This document shows positions 23,301-39,885 of a stretch of 42,795 bases of DNA, one piece after another (the first letter of the stretch is position 1; every line of letters starts with the position of its first letter). The notes under the pieces are model-generated. The model had not been told where the DNA came from. It saw nothing but the letters and a program-made list of their open reading frames with translations, and did no database searches. Source of the DNA: Acanthaster planci (Eukaryota > Echinodermata > Asteroidea > Valvatida > Acanthasteridae); contig NW_019091469.1 of assembly GCF_001949145.1 (NCBI RefSeq), positions 855,445-898,239 of the forward strand, written 5' to 3'. The translations under genes and the position numbers were made by a program.

Positions 23301-24482
23301 CTACCAATTCACTAATTTGTTTGATACAGTTCTTATGATTTTAATCTTGATAAAGTGACAAGTTGTAAGTTTTTCCTTCTGTGCTGCTTGTTCTGAGAAA
23401 AATGACTGTTTGGATACTTGCCGTAGGCAACAAACTCAATGGCCAAGCATAATGTTTACACCTAACAGAATTGCAGTGTGTTGAACTTTTAACAATCTGT
23501 AGTGCATCTGTGGTCACATTTCCAATCACATTGGGCTGATTACGTTCTGTCTGCCTGTCAATATCTTTAATAGAGTGAAATACCCAACTGGTAAGTATCA
23601 AAAGCCATATCTGTTACTGTATTTGGAATTTCCTGCCTTTTGTACTATTTATGGCAAATGATCTAAAGCCAATGGATCTAGAGCCGACGGCTAATGAATG
23701 GTCAGTAGTGCAAGGACAAGATACTTTTCTTCCACAAACGGGTTCATTCTCCAAGAGGATTACCCTCACAATCCCCAACACATTTCTGCAAAGTTAGCAT
23801 CATCAGATATCATCCATAACGTAAGAGAGTCAACAATGTGCATCGCTGTGTTCACGCCCCCAGTCCTCCAATTCAATGTTAGTCTAATTTCATTAAAAAA
23901 TCTGCAGTGAATCTTTGAGAATCCTCTGAAATACAATGTGCAATGAAACACTGTTGTTTTCTGACCCTGGCAATGAAACACGTGAAGGAAATAAACTGGA
24001 GCATTTTTAAAGAAACAATATTGCATGAATAACTGAGGAAGGAAATATTTTGAATATCGTGGCATTTCAAAACCTCAGCTGATACTTTTACATGTAGTGA
24101 GTGGTCATTTTACAAGAATGTATACCCAATACATTCTGACACAGGTAATACACATGACAGAAACAATTCACTACCATTCCATTTAATTTCTTATTACTTA
24201 GAGGTCCCGAATGTTTAAGTAAAAAACATCTGTGCTACATTACAGCAACCAGTGTCAATGTAGGCTTGCCAAAGTACACCTGATAAAACAAGTCCTACAT
24301 GTAATGCAAACTGGACAGTTGTCATAAATTCAATCAAGCAGAGTGCATACAATTTTGCATTGTCATTCAAAAACTTAACATTTAATTCAATCAAAGCAAA
24401 TGGGTATAAGCACACACACACAAACAATCAACAACACTTATTGATTATCAGTTTACAGGGCTGTAGCTTGTCACAACTGGCA
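20333..24482. other. Intergenic stretch between convergent RARS1 and ABHD18, no supported gene
   Basis: These 4.1 kb are AT-rich. Open frames stay below 100 codons and none shows a known domain. The right part must include the ABHD18 3'UTR; on the minus strand an ATTAAA near 24182-24187 is a possible poly(A) signal about 300 bases past the stop. Isolated splice-like sites (for example gctctgcag near 21026) have no continuing reading frame. Confidence 0.6.
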
Positions 24483-29881
<5,399 letters not shown>

Positions 29882-30726
29882 CCCACCTTGTATGTTCAAA
29901 ACCTTGCCTGGACTGGGAAAATATATTGGTAACATGGTCATGCTTTCAAACAAGATCAACAACATTTCATGGAAAGAACTCCATACAGGATGCCACTGTG
30001 TACAAAATTCAAAGTGTTAAGTGATTATTACCTCAACTTTTTTACTGCTAAATTTGATTTTTGGGCATGTATGACTGTCACGTGCAAAGACAAAAATCAG
30101 TGACGTCTGTCGCTATCTACATGGAATTCTTTCCATATTCATATACATGTATATCGCCTTCATGCCCAGGCAGGCCCATCCACCCTGTTGAATAGGCCTT
30201 GGTTAGGGTCATGCTATTTAGACAGCATCAACAAGCGTCAACGCGATCGCTTGTGAGACAGAGCAACTGGATCCTTTAATCGTAATCAAGTCTTACCTTT
30301 CAATCCAATTTAGTTTTCAGTACCTAAGGAATCATGATTTTTACCATGTATCACTCTTCAAAAACTGCAAATGAAGTCTATGGCACAGCAGCGAGTTCTA
30401 CGAGCTGGCGCGTGCAAATCGTGCTGAAAAGGACAACGAATTATGAAATTATTTGCGTCAACTTTGACCTCTCGGAAACGCCAACGGCTGTTGCGTGTTT
30501 TGACAGAATAAAACGCTCAACCATCTACATGTGCATGGAAGTTCCCAAGACATGTGGGCCGTTAAATTGATTGCAGTACTGAGTGTGGTTTCGGTGCACG
30601 TGTATCGGTATATGATGGCGCTGGTATGATATGGCACGCTTACTGAACGGAATATTGTTGTACACGTGATGTCGTGAAAACTATGATCGAGGAAAATTTC
30701 GTGATTTAACCTTGTGAACGGAAATA
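29882..30726. promoter_or_regulatory. Shared upstream region of divergent ABHD18 and POLR1D
   Basis: The two start codons face away from each other across 845 bp. This spacer must hold both 5'UTRs and the start sites, and probably a bidirectional promoter. No TATA box at a convincing distance from either gene was seen. The last 350 bases before POLR1D contain more CpG than the rest, as housekeeping promoters often do. Small open frames on both strands here (for example 30334-30570 plus) look spurious. Confidence 0.55.
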
Positions 30727-32753
30727 ATGGCGGACGACAAAGAGAAGCCTGGTCGACTGAGCGTGGTAAGAACACTTGGCGTGGTTTATGCACTACGTGA
30801 TTAGGCCCACCTAGCCCCACTAGTGTGGCACAGATCACTCCCGATTTATAAGGATAAATCGGGAGTTATCCGTGCCACACTAGTAGTGGGGCTAAGGCCC
30901 ACCGTGCCGTATCCGTGAATAGTGAAGTATGGGCCTCAACCATAACCCAAAAGGGACCATTATGCTTGTTGGATTCAGAGTGGTTAGGGCTAGGCTACCT
31001 TTTCAATTTTTTATTTGCCTCTGCTGAAAAACTGCTAAACAATAAGTTAGGCCTATGATATACTTTTTACAGGCAGAATTCTCTCACATGTCACACCGGC
31101 TTTGAATACACATACATATGTAGCATAGAATTACATGTCCACACCACTATTGTACTCACCGTAATTTTTCCTCGCAGATTCAAATGGCAGGCACTGAGCT
31201 AACGGGGGACAACACCTGCCTAACCTTTGTTCTCCACAACGAGGACCACACCCTGGGCAACGCCCTCCGGTACATGATCATGAAGAAGTGAGTACCCTAC
31301 AGCGGCTGGAATGTGAACTTGGGAAACTCTAACTGCATTGGTACCAGTACTCGTTCGCAGGTCACACAGCCCCTTCCTTCGTTCTGCACTCGCTAAATGC
31401 ATACCTCACGTCAAGAATTTGGCGCAACTGCAGTGATGTGTTTCCCATTGATTATTTTAAGCCCGAGTTTGACAAAAGCTTAAAGAACGAAAAGTCTCAA
31501 ATGCATGATCTTGCTGTTAGTGTTCTGTGCATTAGCCTGTGTTAATAAGGATGTGCGGAGGGTCCATTGCTATGTGTTTGAAAGGGAGAGAATTCCATTG
31601 GTGGACGCTGCTTGCCATCCTGTGCACAAACCCTTTGAGAATTGAGACTTGGTCTGAAAAATTCAAAGTGTTTTTAAGGGAATACCTCAACATTTTCTCT
31701 GCTCACATTGACTTTTTGGGGACATTTTACTGCTTTCGCATGGCTAATAGGTGGCTACAGGGAAGAATGTAATAATAAATGCCGGTACTTGTGTATGGAA
31801 TTTTTTCTTTTGAAAGATTTCCGTGGCCCCTCTCACAATCTCACTGAGGCACAGGTCCATATTCCCTTTGATCAAATATTATCCAAAGGATTGAGGTCTT
31901 TTGGAAACTGTCCACTGCTTTCCACATTTTTGTTTTGTGTAATTCTATATGCAACATCTCCCCCTTTCCAAATCCCCAACATGGCTTGTCTGGCACTTCT
32001 CTGTTGCCCAGCCATGTCCTGAGATGATCGTCTGTTGGATTTTAACAATTTCCCGAGTTTGTATTTAATTCGTGTACACTTTATATCCTCATTCAGCCCG
32101 GATGTTGAGTTTTGCGGCTACAGCATACCCCACCCATCTGAGAATAAAGTGAATCTCAGAATTCAAACAAAAGGTAGGTAGGCTGGCTTGAATTTTTGTT
32201 AATAACCGAATCAAGGTGGTCTAAACTTCTCCCTTGTTTAGTTAGAGATTTCCACAGTTGTTTTGCACTGTTGACAGCAGAAAAATTTAGCTGTGAAGCA
32301 TGAGCAGTAGACCTACATGTGTCTACTTTGCCCCCCCCCAAAAAAAAAGGAAAAAGGAGAACAAAAAAGACACAGACTGGTAATTTTTGTTTGGGCTTAG
32401 CATGATGCCAATTCAGAATGGACAGATGTTTATATTTCTCCCTTGTAAGCATGTTGGACACGCCCCTTTAAATGATCTCTACCATTTTTTTCAATTCCTC
32501 AGGTTCACCCGCAGTCGACGTCTTCAAGAAAGGCCTGTCTGATTTAACGGCACTGTCGGAGCACGTCTTAGAAACGTTTGAGGTGCTTTTTATATTTTGA
32601 CTAAAAGAATTACTGTGCACAGGCTACTCACCGAATTCCCCCCCCCCCAAGACTCGACATGATTGCGTTTCCTGTTTTATCTTTTAACTCTTTCAGATCA
32701 GTGTTCAGAATTTTAAGGCACAACAACAAGAGGAGGACATGGACATTCAGTGA
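30727..32753 (+). CDS. POLR1D: RNA polymerases I and III subunit RPAC2 / AC19 (spliced, 5 exons)
   Basis: RPAC2 pairs with RPAC1 (AC40) to form the assembly platform shared by RNA polymerases I and III, equivalent to half of the bacterial alpha dimer, and works in the nucleus and nucleolus. Coding exons: 30727-30765, 31178-31287, 32097-32173, 32503-32582, 32697-32753. Phases agree and give 120 residues (human 133). The diagnostic Rpb11/alpha-type block [20 protein letters not shown] spans exon 2; [20 protein letters not shown] follows in exon 3, then a C-terminal helix (FKKGLSDL to ETFE). The product ends in a short acidic, Gln-rich tail finishing MDIQ. The ATG at 30727 gives the N-terminus [12 protein letters not shown]; this part is poorly conserved in the family, so the start rests on the clean GTAAGA donor and matching phase. 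Confidence 0.96.
30803..30900. repeat. 98-bp fold-back element in POLR1D intron 1
   Basis: The left arm (tagccccactagtgtggcac, then cccgattta ending at 30848) is complementary to the right arm 30855-30900 with a 3-base insertion and a few mismatches; the loop is taagga. It starts 37 bases after the exon 1 donor. Size and symmetry suit a tiny MITE or an RNA hairpin. No flanking duplication is clear. Confidence 0.8.
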
Positions 32754-34843
32754 AGGGAATGTTTGCTGGCCGAGAAAAACTGGCCGGTTGGAAGAGACTT
32801 TTTGACGCCGAACTGAAGAAGAGTGAATCTTTGGAGATAATCCAGAAAATGGAAGCAACTGATGTCAGTCCCTGAACAAGTTCAGTTACACTGGGCTGAC
32901 CCCAAGTGTATTTGCACCTGTTTGCATGGCTGCTATTGTTACTATTAGCTTGATGTATCGTAAGATTGTTCCGAAGATGCTGGAATTTTTGAAGTCCTTG
33001 GTGACACTGTAGTAGATTTTCCTGTTTTTTCAGTTTGCTGGATCAAATCAAATAGGGCTTTTTCCAAGTTGTTGAAAAAGCTGTAAAATTTCTTATTTAC
33101 AGTTCATGTATTTGTGTGACCAGGTTAGGACACCATAGAGCAACAGCCAGGTTAGGAACTCAACGAGGTTAGGGCGTTAAAGTACCGGGAGGATGTTGTG
33201 ATGAGCCCTCTGTTGTCAGAATGTTGCCAGTCTGAAAAAAGGCGAACTCGTTAGCCTTTGCGCGATGTTATCATGCACGATCTGACTTGGACGAGAGAAA
33301 TAGTCCCTTTGTTGAGTTGGCTTTTATACTACAGTGTGTTATATATGAACTTCAAATCAAGGCTTGTTTATAATAGGTTTTCTTTCTTGCTATTAAAATA
33401 CCACAAATTTGAAAAAAGGTCAATGCAATTGACATTCTTTTCTTCCCATTGAAAGTGCTGCTCGTACGCAATCCATTGATCGTTAGTCTATGATATTGCT
33501 TGTCCACTTACTACTTTTCTGCAATATACTGACGTGTGTTATTGACTTCAGGATTTTCAGGTTTGTTTTCTGGAGAAAAAAAGTCGAACGTTGTTGACTA
33601 AAGACATCATGATGTATTTACAAACTCTGTTGAGGGCGCTCTGTCGGTGTCAGTCCATCTGGGCTTTCTTGGGCTCGCCTCCGCCGCCCGTAACCTGTAG
33701 GTCGTTCCAGTATCCGAGTCATTTATTGCGGGCACCTGACAGAAAAAGACCGCACAGAGTCCCAGAAGTAGATTCCACAACCCTACCCCCTCCGAAAACC
33801 GTGTCGTCCGACCATCATAAATCATTGACATGTTGCTGGAAGAAATCAAATTTTGCCTTGTTGCAGAAGCAAAACCCCTCAGTGTCACGTGCTTCAACCG
33901 CTCCGTCATTCGGGTGTTGCGCAGTTAGAGACCGACCTCAGTGTGAACTCTAGACATTCCATTTATCAGATTGAATGTGATTGTTTCAAATAGTGAAGTG
34001 AATAGTGAAGAGATTTTTTTATTACTATCGACAAGTTCTGATATTCATGATAAATTTGAACTTTTCACCCTTGTCAAGAAATGGAAGTGATTGACTCATC
34101 AATTTTCTTTCTCGTATTAAATATTTCATTTGTCTGTGCTATTCCTTTGAGTTTAATGGTCTTGATATTCGCCTGTTCTGGTGGGGCTTTTGTTGTTGTT
34201 TTGTAACTCCAAAAGTTTGTTTTGCTTCGGTATTTGAAAAGTTTTTTTTCTTTCCGTACTAAAACTCATTTTTGAACTATTTCTACTTGCGTGGTGTCCG
34301 TGAACGGAGGACCATTGGGTTGATTTACGTTGTTTTTCTACAAGTATAGTATTACCCAAATGAATAAACAGAAGTAATTACAGGAAGCGCCTACTGCACC
34401 TGCTGACCATGCCATTGTCGGACCTTGGAAACCAGTATTCGTCCACCGTGTAGTATGATAAAAGATCCCTTAGCCGTGCCAGTCAGCCTTGAGTTTGTTT
34501 CCAGGCTATCTTTGTGGAAATGTTAGTAACGACGAAGGCCATTTGGTGTTCCTCGGCCTGTGTGCACATTGAGATTTGCATATGCCATGTTGAACATTGA
34601 TCAACAGGTGTTGAATGTTTCATCGAATTGGAAATGCGGGAACAGGAAGAACCTCGTCGTCAGCAAAGTTGAGAAATTTGATACCTTGTCGCACTGAAAA
34701 AGGCAACATTTGCAGCTGTTCCGTGTTTCTGCCAAGGCCGGGGACGGTTTGTGATCTTGCACTGACGGGGGATCCAAACTCGCGTACTCGTTGGGATAGG
34801 AAGTTTTACGATTTGGCTAATAGGCCATGTCATACCATGGAGC
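32754..34843. other. POLR1D 3'UTR and downstream spacer
   Basis: This holds the POLR1D 3'UTR of unknown length; ATTAAA at 33392-33397 and AATAAA at 34363-34368 are the possible poly(A) signals. The only other item is a G+C-richer patch at about 33620-33830 with an open frame on each strand, described separately. Confidence 0.5.
33607..33909 (-). CDS. Weak candidate ORF with signal-peptide-like segment
   Basis: The 100-codon minus-strand frame has a hydrophobic run LWNLLLGLCAVFFCQVPA, preceded by charged residues and followed by polar sequence, as in a signal peptide or membrane anchor. A Met about 22 residues before the run could be the true start. A GTAAAT near the 3' end could be a splice donor. 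No domain is recognised, and a plus-strand frame of 120 codons overlaps it, so a chance ORF in a G+C-rich patch is quite possible. Confidence 0.15.
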   Translation of the reverse strand: MTERLKHVTLRGFASATRQNLISSSNMSMIYDGRTTRFSEGVGLWNLLLGLCAVFFCQVPAINDSDTGTTYRLRAAEASPRKPRWTDTDRAPSTEFVNTS

Positions 34844-34851
34844 TATAAAAA
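34844..34851 (+). promoter_or_regulatory. TATA box (TATAAAAA)
   Basis: TATAAAAA is followed about 30-35 bases later by a TCTCAC initiator-like site (about 34877-34882) and then an ATG at 34905 ending a few codons later in GTAAGT. It is the only TATA box in the window that I saw in a sensible promoter arrangement. Confidence 0.4.
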
Positions 34852-34904
34852 GGGAGGTTACACAACAGTTGCAAGTTCTCACGAGTGGAACCCATTGCAT
34901 CAGG

Positions 34905-35191
34905 ATGTTTATTGTAAGTTGAAGTCCTGACCACCGTTACTACATGATGGAAGCAAAACTGTTAGACAATGAATGCTATGACTGTGTTTGATTGGACAAA
35001 CAAATAAAAAATTGATTCATGGTGGCCACGGATGAACTTTGACACGATGCGTGGTTGACATGCGATTAGTATTTTTTTTCCAGTTAGACATGTTCAGATG
35101 TTTCAGAGACACAAGCTGTTCATGTCTAAGATGTCACACCGACCTTTCACCCGAACAGGCTGTCTTCCAACAAGCCGAAAACCACGGCTAA
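34905..35191 (+). CDS. Candidate two-exon micro-gene, about 38 residues, downstream of the TATA box
   Basis: The first exon would be ATG TTT ATT (34905-34913) followed by a strong GTAAGT donor. The next good acceptor, a T-rich tract ending in cag at 35081-35083, opens a frame in matching phase (35084-35191) that reads 35 residues before a TAA. The product would start MFILDMFRC, contain four Cys within its first 20 residues, and end in an acidic, Gln-rich tail. No family is recognised and there is no signal peptide. The parts fit together well, but a chance combination, or a transcript that splices elsewhere, is at least as likely. Confidence 0.2.
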
Positions 35192-35667
35192 GTCAGTGTC
35201 CTTGGTGAATGTTTTTTTCTGCATATTCGTATCACGAATTTGCAGAGAATTAGTAACGATGTTAAACCATGGAGGAAGGATGAGAATTCCATGCGATGTT
35301 GGCACCGACAAAAAGACAGGAAGGATTTGAAGGATGTAGGGTCATGACATCGTACCGTTTACCAAGAACTTTCCTCGTCCCTGCAGTGTTCTTTTATTTA
35401 GTATGCAAGACTTCCCCAAAAAGAATTCGATCAAAAGATAAAGGTTGCTATTGTTCAACTTCAATACGTATGATTAATATCCTGATTGTTTAGTCCAATT
35501 TAGTGTATTGCCGTTTCTCCAAAGTTCCTCCAGCGATCTTTGAGCACGAAATGGGCAGGTCTCACTCATGTACATGTACAACATGTAATCCTTAGATCTT
35601 GGCTCTTTTTCTACCTCCATGTTCCAAGACTAAACCAACCGCTAGCCCAATTCTATGTGCGATCACT

Positions 35668-36255
35668 TCAACCTGTACTTCTGAAACCTGTGAAGTCGAT
35701 TGAGACCTTGCACTGGGTCAACCTTTGACTTTGCCCCAGTCGCGGCGCAGATCGCGTCTTGCAGCTAGCAACAAGTGCGTGCCAGCTGTCTCGTCGTTCA
35801 CAACCCAGGATCGTCGCCACGACGTATAAGGTCATTGCGAAACTGTGAGGCGGTTTGCCTAGAGGTTGGCCCATGTGCTGCCAAGATTTCGGCGAAAGTA
35901 CAACAGTTTGCCACATTGTCGTCGAGTCGCAGTTATTGAGCAATAGTCTGCCAACCGAACACTTACGCCCGCTGTCATCTGCGAGGTATTTCGAGATGAC
36001 GAAGGAACCACAACCGGGCTCCATGCTGGGAAAGTAGCTACCACACGAGACATTGTTTTCGTATGCCAGCCTCCCCTTCTTCCCGGTTGGTTCCCCGAGA
36101 CGTGCTTTGTCAGCTCCGCGGCTCCGTGCAGCGTGGTGGTCAATTCTCTGACAACTTAAAACCAGAGTTTGAGAACTTCCATGCACGGACCAAGCGCGAG
36201 GATAGTGCAAGTCAGCAACACGGTTGAGGTTGTTGTCTCGTGATTCGTGAGCCAT
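35668..36255 (-). CDS. Hypothetical ORF, 195 codons, unsupported by homology
   Basis: This is the longest open frame in the window outside the recognised genes. It begins MAHESRDNN and has scattered Cys residues, no clear signal peptide, no repeats and no domain I recognise. A rough estimate from average stop frequency gives about a one-in-ten chance of such a frame arising by accident in 43 kb read in six frames, more in this locally G+C-richer patch. A real lineage-specific gene, an exon or a chance frame all remain possible. Confidence 0.2.
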   Translation of the reverse strand: MAHESRDNNLNRVADLHYPRAWSVHGSSQTLVLSCQRIDHHAARSRGADKARLGEPTGKKGRLAYENNVSCGSYFPSMEPGCGSFVISKYLADDSGRKCSVGRLLLNNCDSTTMWQTVVLSPKSWQHMGQPLGKPPHSFAMTLYVVATILGCERRDSWHALVASCKTRSAPRLGQSQRLTQCKVSIDFTGFRSTG

Positions 36256-36708
36256 GCTATCTTAATTATGTACTTGCCAAATTCCTGGGTCAATAATGCA
36301 TATTCCATTTAGGTCAGGAGGCCATTTCCTCGAAGGATATCCGTGCCAGCCGCACTCTGGGTGATATCGCTCGACACCGTTTCATGATCATCATCGTTTC
36401 CTGGTAATTTCTGCAGTGAACCTGTCAGAAAAGGAAATACTTTTATGATGTTGAGTTTCATGGGGTCCGACATCATGTGACATTTTTTCTGTGATTTTAT
36501 CGTGCGAATCCATGATTCGCGATGAAGGAAATACATGTACACGTATGTTCAACTTGAACCGTGATTTGCTTCACTTTAAATACTGCTCACAACATATCTC
36601 GTTATCGCAACTTTGCTTGATTGGTTTTACTTCGTGGGCAAAGTTTCGAGTAATCCATTCTCGTCTGATGTTTAGCTTCTTATTCTGTGCTTAATTCACG
36701 TGCACGTT

Positions 36709-36745
36709 GTACATGTACATTATCGCACATGTACATGTACATGTA
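36709..36745. repeat. (ACATGT)n-type short tandem repeat
   Basis: Interrupted runs of the self-complementary word gtacat/acatgt occur about 150 bases before the exon at 36889. Confidence 0.7.
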
Positions 36746-36888
36746 TGAGCAAAGGGCAAGGACACATGGAACTGCACAACACCCGATCATGAAGGTTCAG
36801 GTACCACTTCGAAGTTAACCAATCGTGGAGCATACGCGCTTTGCATTGTTCGACCGAACTGTGAGAGAGCGGTAGTCGGTGTTCCGCC

Positions 36889-37065
36889 ATGCGGTTCCGC
36901 ATCTTGAGCCGGGCCAAAAGGTCAACTGTAATGTTCGCCGTTTGTCTGGCCTCCATCATTTTTATGACGGCAAGTCTGCAGCGGGGAATGTTTGCACGTC
37001 ACATCTCCCGGATTAGTCTGGTGCCTGACTTCGATGTGGAGAGGAACGAGTTTGTCCAAGCACAG
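36889..37065 (+). CDS. First coding exon of a putative type II membrane protein (partial)
   Basis: The ATG at 36889 opens a 59-codon frame that ends exactly at a CAG|GTAAGT donor (37065/37066). The short N-terminus is basic (MRFRILSRAKR), then about 18 hydrophobic residues (TVMFAVCLASIIFMTASL) form a membrane anchor, then a basic/polar stem ending FVQAQ. A short cytoplasmic tail, single anchor and stem is the usual start of Golgi glycosyltransferases and sulfotransferases, which would be encoded by later exons. No catalytic exon was found in the remaining 5.7 kb, so the gene probably has a long first intron and continues past the window. The family cannot be named from this exon. Confidence 0.5.
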
Positions 37066-39639
37066 GTAAGTACCACACGTTGTATTACGTAATATTATGC
37101 CTAGAGGGATAACCTGCTCACGATTGCCACAGCCTTGACAAGTTTATACATTCACATGTAATGATGTTCATTATCACGTAAAGAATGTATTACTATGATA
37201 GTGTGTTTATTTAGCTTGACATCTTTATCATGTTGAATTTCAGCATTTATTTCTCCACCTAGGCATTCTATTATTTTTGACATGACTGAGAAGTGGAAAA
37301 CATCTTGGAAGTTTGGATGTAGGCCTACCAACCTTTTTAGCTTTTATTGTGTCTGTTATTAACCCCCGTCTGTTCTGGGACGTCCAGAAGCATGATCGGC
37401 CGAGCATTGATTTACTGTCAGGACTCCCACCGTAACTGCCGCTGAAAAAGTGAAAGGACTGACAAGTTGAAAACTTTGACCTCTACTTTTCAAGACAGTC
37501 CCTTCTCAGACGTCCCCATTGCGGCCCGGTATATGCAAAGACAAAATACCTCCTTATGGTGGTAAACTGGAAGGGAAAAAATACGGCCCAAGTGGTGGAG
37601 GAATTACCATTTCTCTGATGCAATATAAAGTGTACTCGGTGATATTGACCAACACACTGTAAAGTGACATTGATATCCACAACCTTGAACAGCTGTGCAC
37701 TCGGGACCCATCTAGGCGTTGTGCCCAGCTGGGGTCCAGAAGGAGAGTCAATATCAGTCAGATTTACAGTCGTTGCATAGCCTGATGGGGATTGTGCAAG
37801 TTGCATTCAATAAATTTCAAATGGATTTTTTTTGTTGGCTGTGAATCACAGTGGTCCAATAATCACAATCGCTGAATAAGACAAAGGGTTCCAGAGTCGA
37901 GTGTCAAGCGTGGTCCTGCCTGCGTATCAGACCTAAATATAGGAAATTTATCCACAAATCTGTCGTTTTTAAGTGCTGATTTATTAGAAATCATAACCAC
38001 ACACTCTCTTGTTACGTCAAATTCATCTCCGGGCTGGCTTGACCGTGGTGGTAACTTTGAATTGGTTTCGTTAGCGTGATTATGGCTCTGCTGTCAGATT
38101 TTGGAAGAGTGAAGTCAGCTCTTCCGATCGCAGTGACATGGCTGCGAATAGTGCATAATGTAGTCAAGCCGTAACTGATAATAATATTTATTAGCAGCCA
38201 ATTAGCAGCCAACTTTTCCATGTTTATTTATTTTAGATAAAACCAACTGTGTAGTCTCTAGACCAAAAAAACGTAGTCTTTGCTGTCTTTGGTTTGTTAA
38301 TAGCTCCGTGGTTTATTGAAGCTGGATCAACAAGGATGTGGTTTCTTGTGCTGGGTTGCAATACGACTGTTATTGAATGGATAAGACGACAACATATACT
38401 TCCTCCATCACAGACTCAGTCCACATAGCGCTGGCATAAGGGATGTCAGGCAGCCTTGCGCTTGCACCATTCTGTACGATTATGATTCGGTATTTATAGA
38501 TGAAGTCTGGTGTCAATTTGCTGGGCACAATATTCCTCTCAGCTGGGTCCTAATTGGTCGGCTCAATGGAATATCGATGACGCATGCCTCAGCTGTGATT
38601 CTGGCGGATACCCGATCGGCTGGAGAGGGTTTTCGTCTGGTCACGGACCGGTGGAAGGCTCGGCCATTTCTTTATAAGGACAACTTTCAAATAGTATCCA
38701 ATTTTGCAGATTATTAAAAAAACAACTTTTGACGTTCGCTTCGTGCAACTTATGCTCACACGGTTTTCCATTTTTCAACAATGTCTACCTCTACATGTAT
38801 GCCGGAATCCCGATCGGTTGTCCGGTATGTGTTTCGTGGTAGTTGAAGCAATGAACAAAACATATGTTTTATTCATAACATGACCCAGTTTCCAGCGACT
38901 CTCTGATTTCAAATGTCACTCTCGGTCACTTGCTTTTACGCAGGTCCGACGACACATAGTAAACCGTCCAACGTGCTTGCTGAAGAAGTGAAAATTGAAA
39001 TGCAGTGGAGATAAATTCCTCTACGGAATTTATGGAATCAAAAAAGCTGCTTAACTTTTTTCTCTTGATACGTAAAGAACCCAGAGGTCGACTAGGTGTA
39101 TGTGTTTTTCGTAAGATGGACAATTTTATCATTTTTCCACACGTGGCGTTTTCATTCTTTTAGTTCTTCTCGACAGTGCCCTTATTTTTAAAATTTCCCG
39201 CATTGAAAGCATTTAAATTGTCAACAGTGTCTTGGATTTCAAAGAAAAGTTTCTAAAGTTAAGGGGAAGCGGTCAGTCCTTTTTTTTCTTGTTTTTTGTT
39301 TTGTCCACTTTATTTATTTCATCAAAGAATTATCTGCTTTGCTCCAACAACCCATTGTCAGCACGGCTCCACACGTTAATACTGTGTAGCGCCCTCTTCT
39401 GTCATGTGCCAGGACAAGTTTAGATCATTTTAATAAAAATTGTGAAAATGTGCCGTAAACACATATGCATTAAATCTGTGTGAACTGAAGTTTGGGTATA
39501 ATTTTGTTTTAGATCAAGGCAGTAGGCTTTGTTGAGCACGATTTCAGGGTGTTGGTGCAGAACCTCGTGAGAATGTCATCTAAGGGATATTGGCATACAT
39601 GCATGGCACAAATCCACCTCAGTGATCTGTGATCCTCGA

Positions 39640-39885
39640 GCTGGATCAAGAGAGGGCGCAATTTTCTTTGCAAGGGATGCTTTTTTGGTGGAAACTGAAT
39701 TTTGCTGCTTAACGAACGACTAGAAAATGTTACAGTCACATCACTACCAACTAAATGAAGACTCCCGGCCAATATGGCTCTTTCAGACCAATCAAGGCTG
39801 GACCAAGAGAGGTTGCAATTTTCTTGGCAACAGATGCTCCTTTGGTCAAAAATGAACTTCTGTGGTTCACGAACGACTAGGAAAC
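39640..39885 (+). repeat. Diverged direct repeat, two copies of about 88 bp
   Basis: Copy one (39640-39727) and copy two (39798-39885) share gctgga(t/c)caagagagg, gcaattttctt, ggcaa-type and gatgct words and both end in a gaacgactag(a/g)aaa block. They are offset by 158 bases. This is either a local duplication or two ends of one element in direct orientation. Confidence 0.65.
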
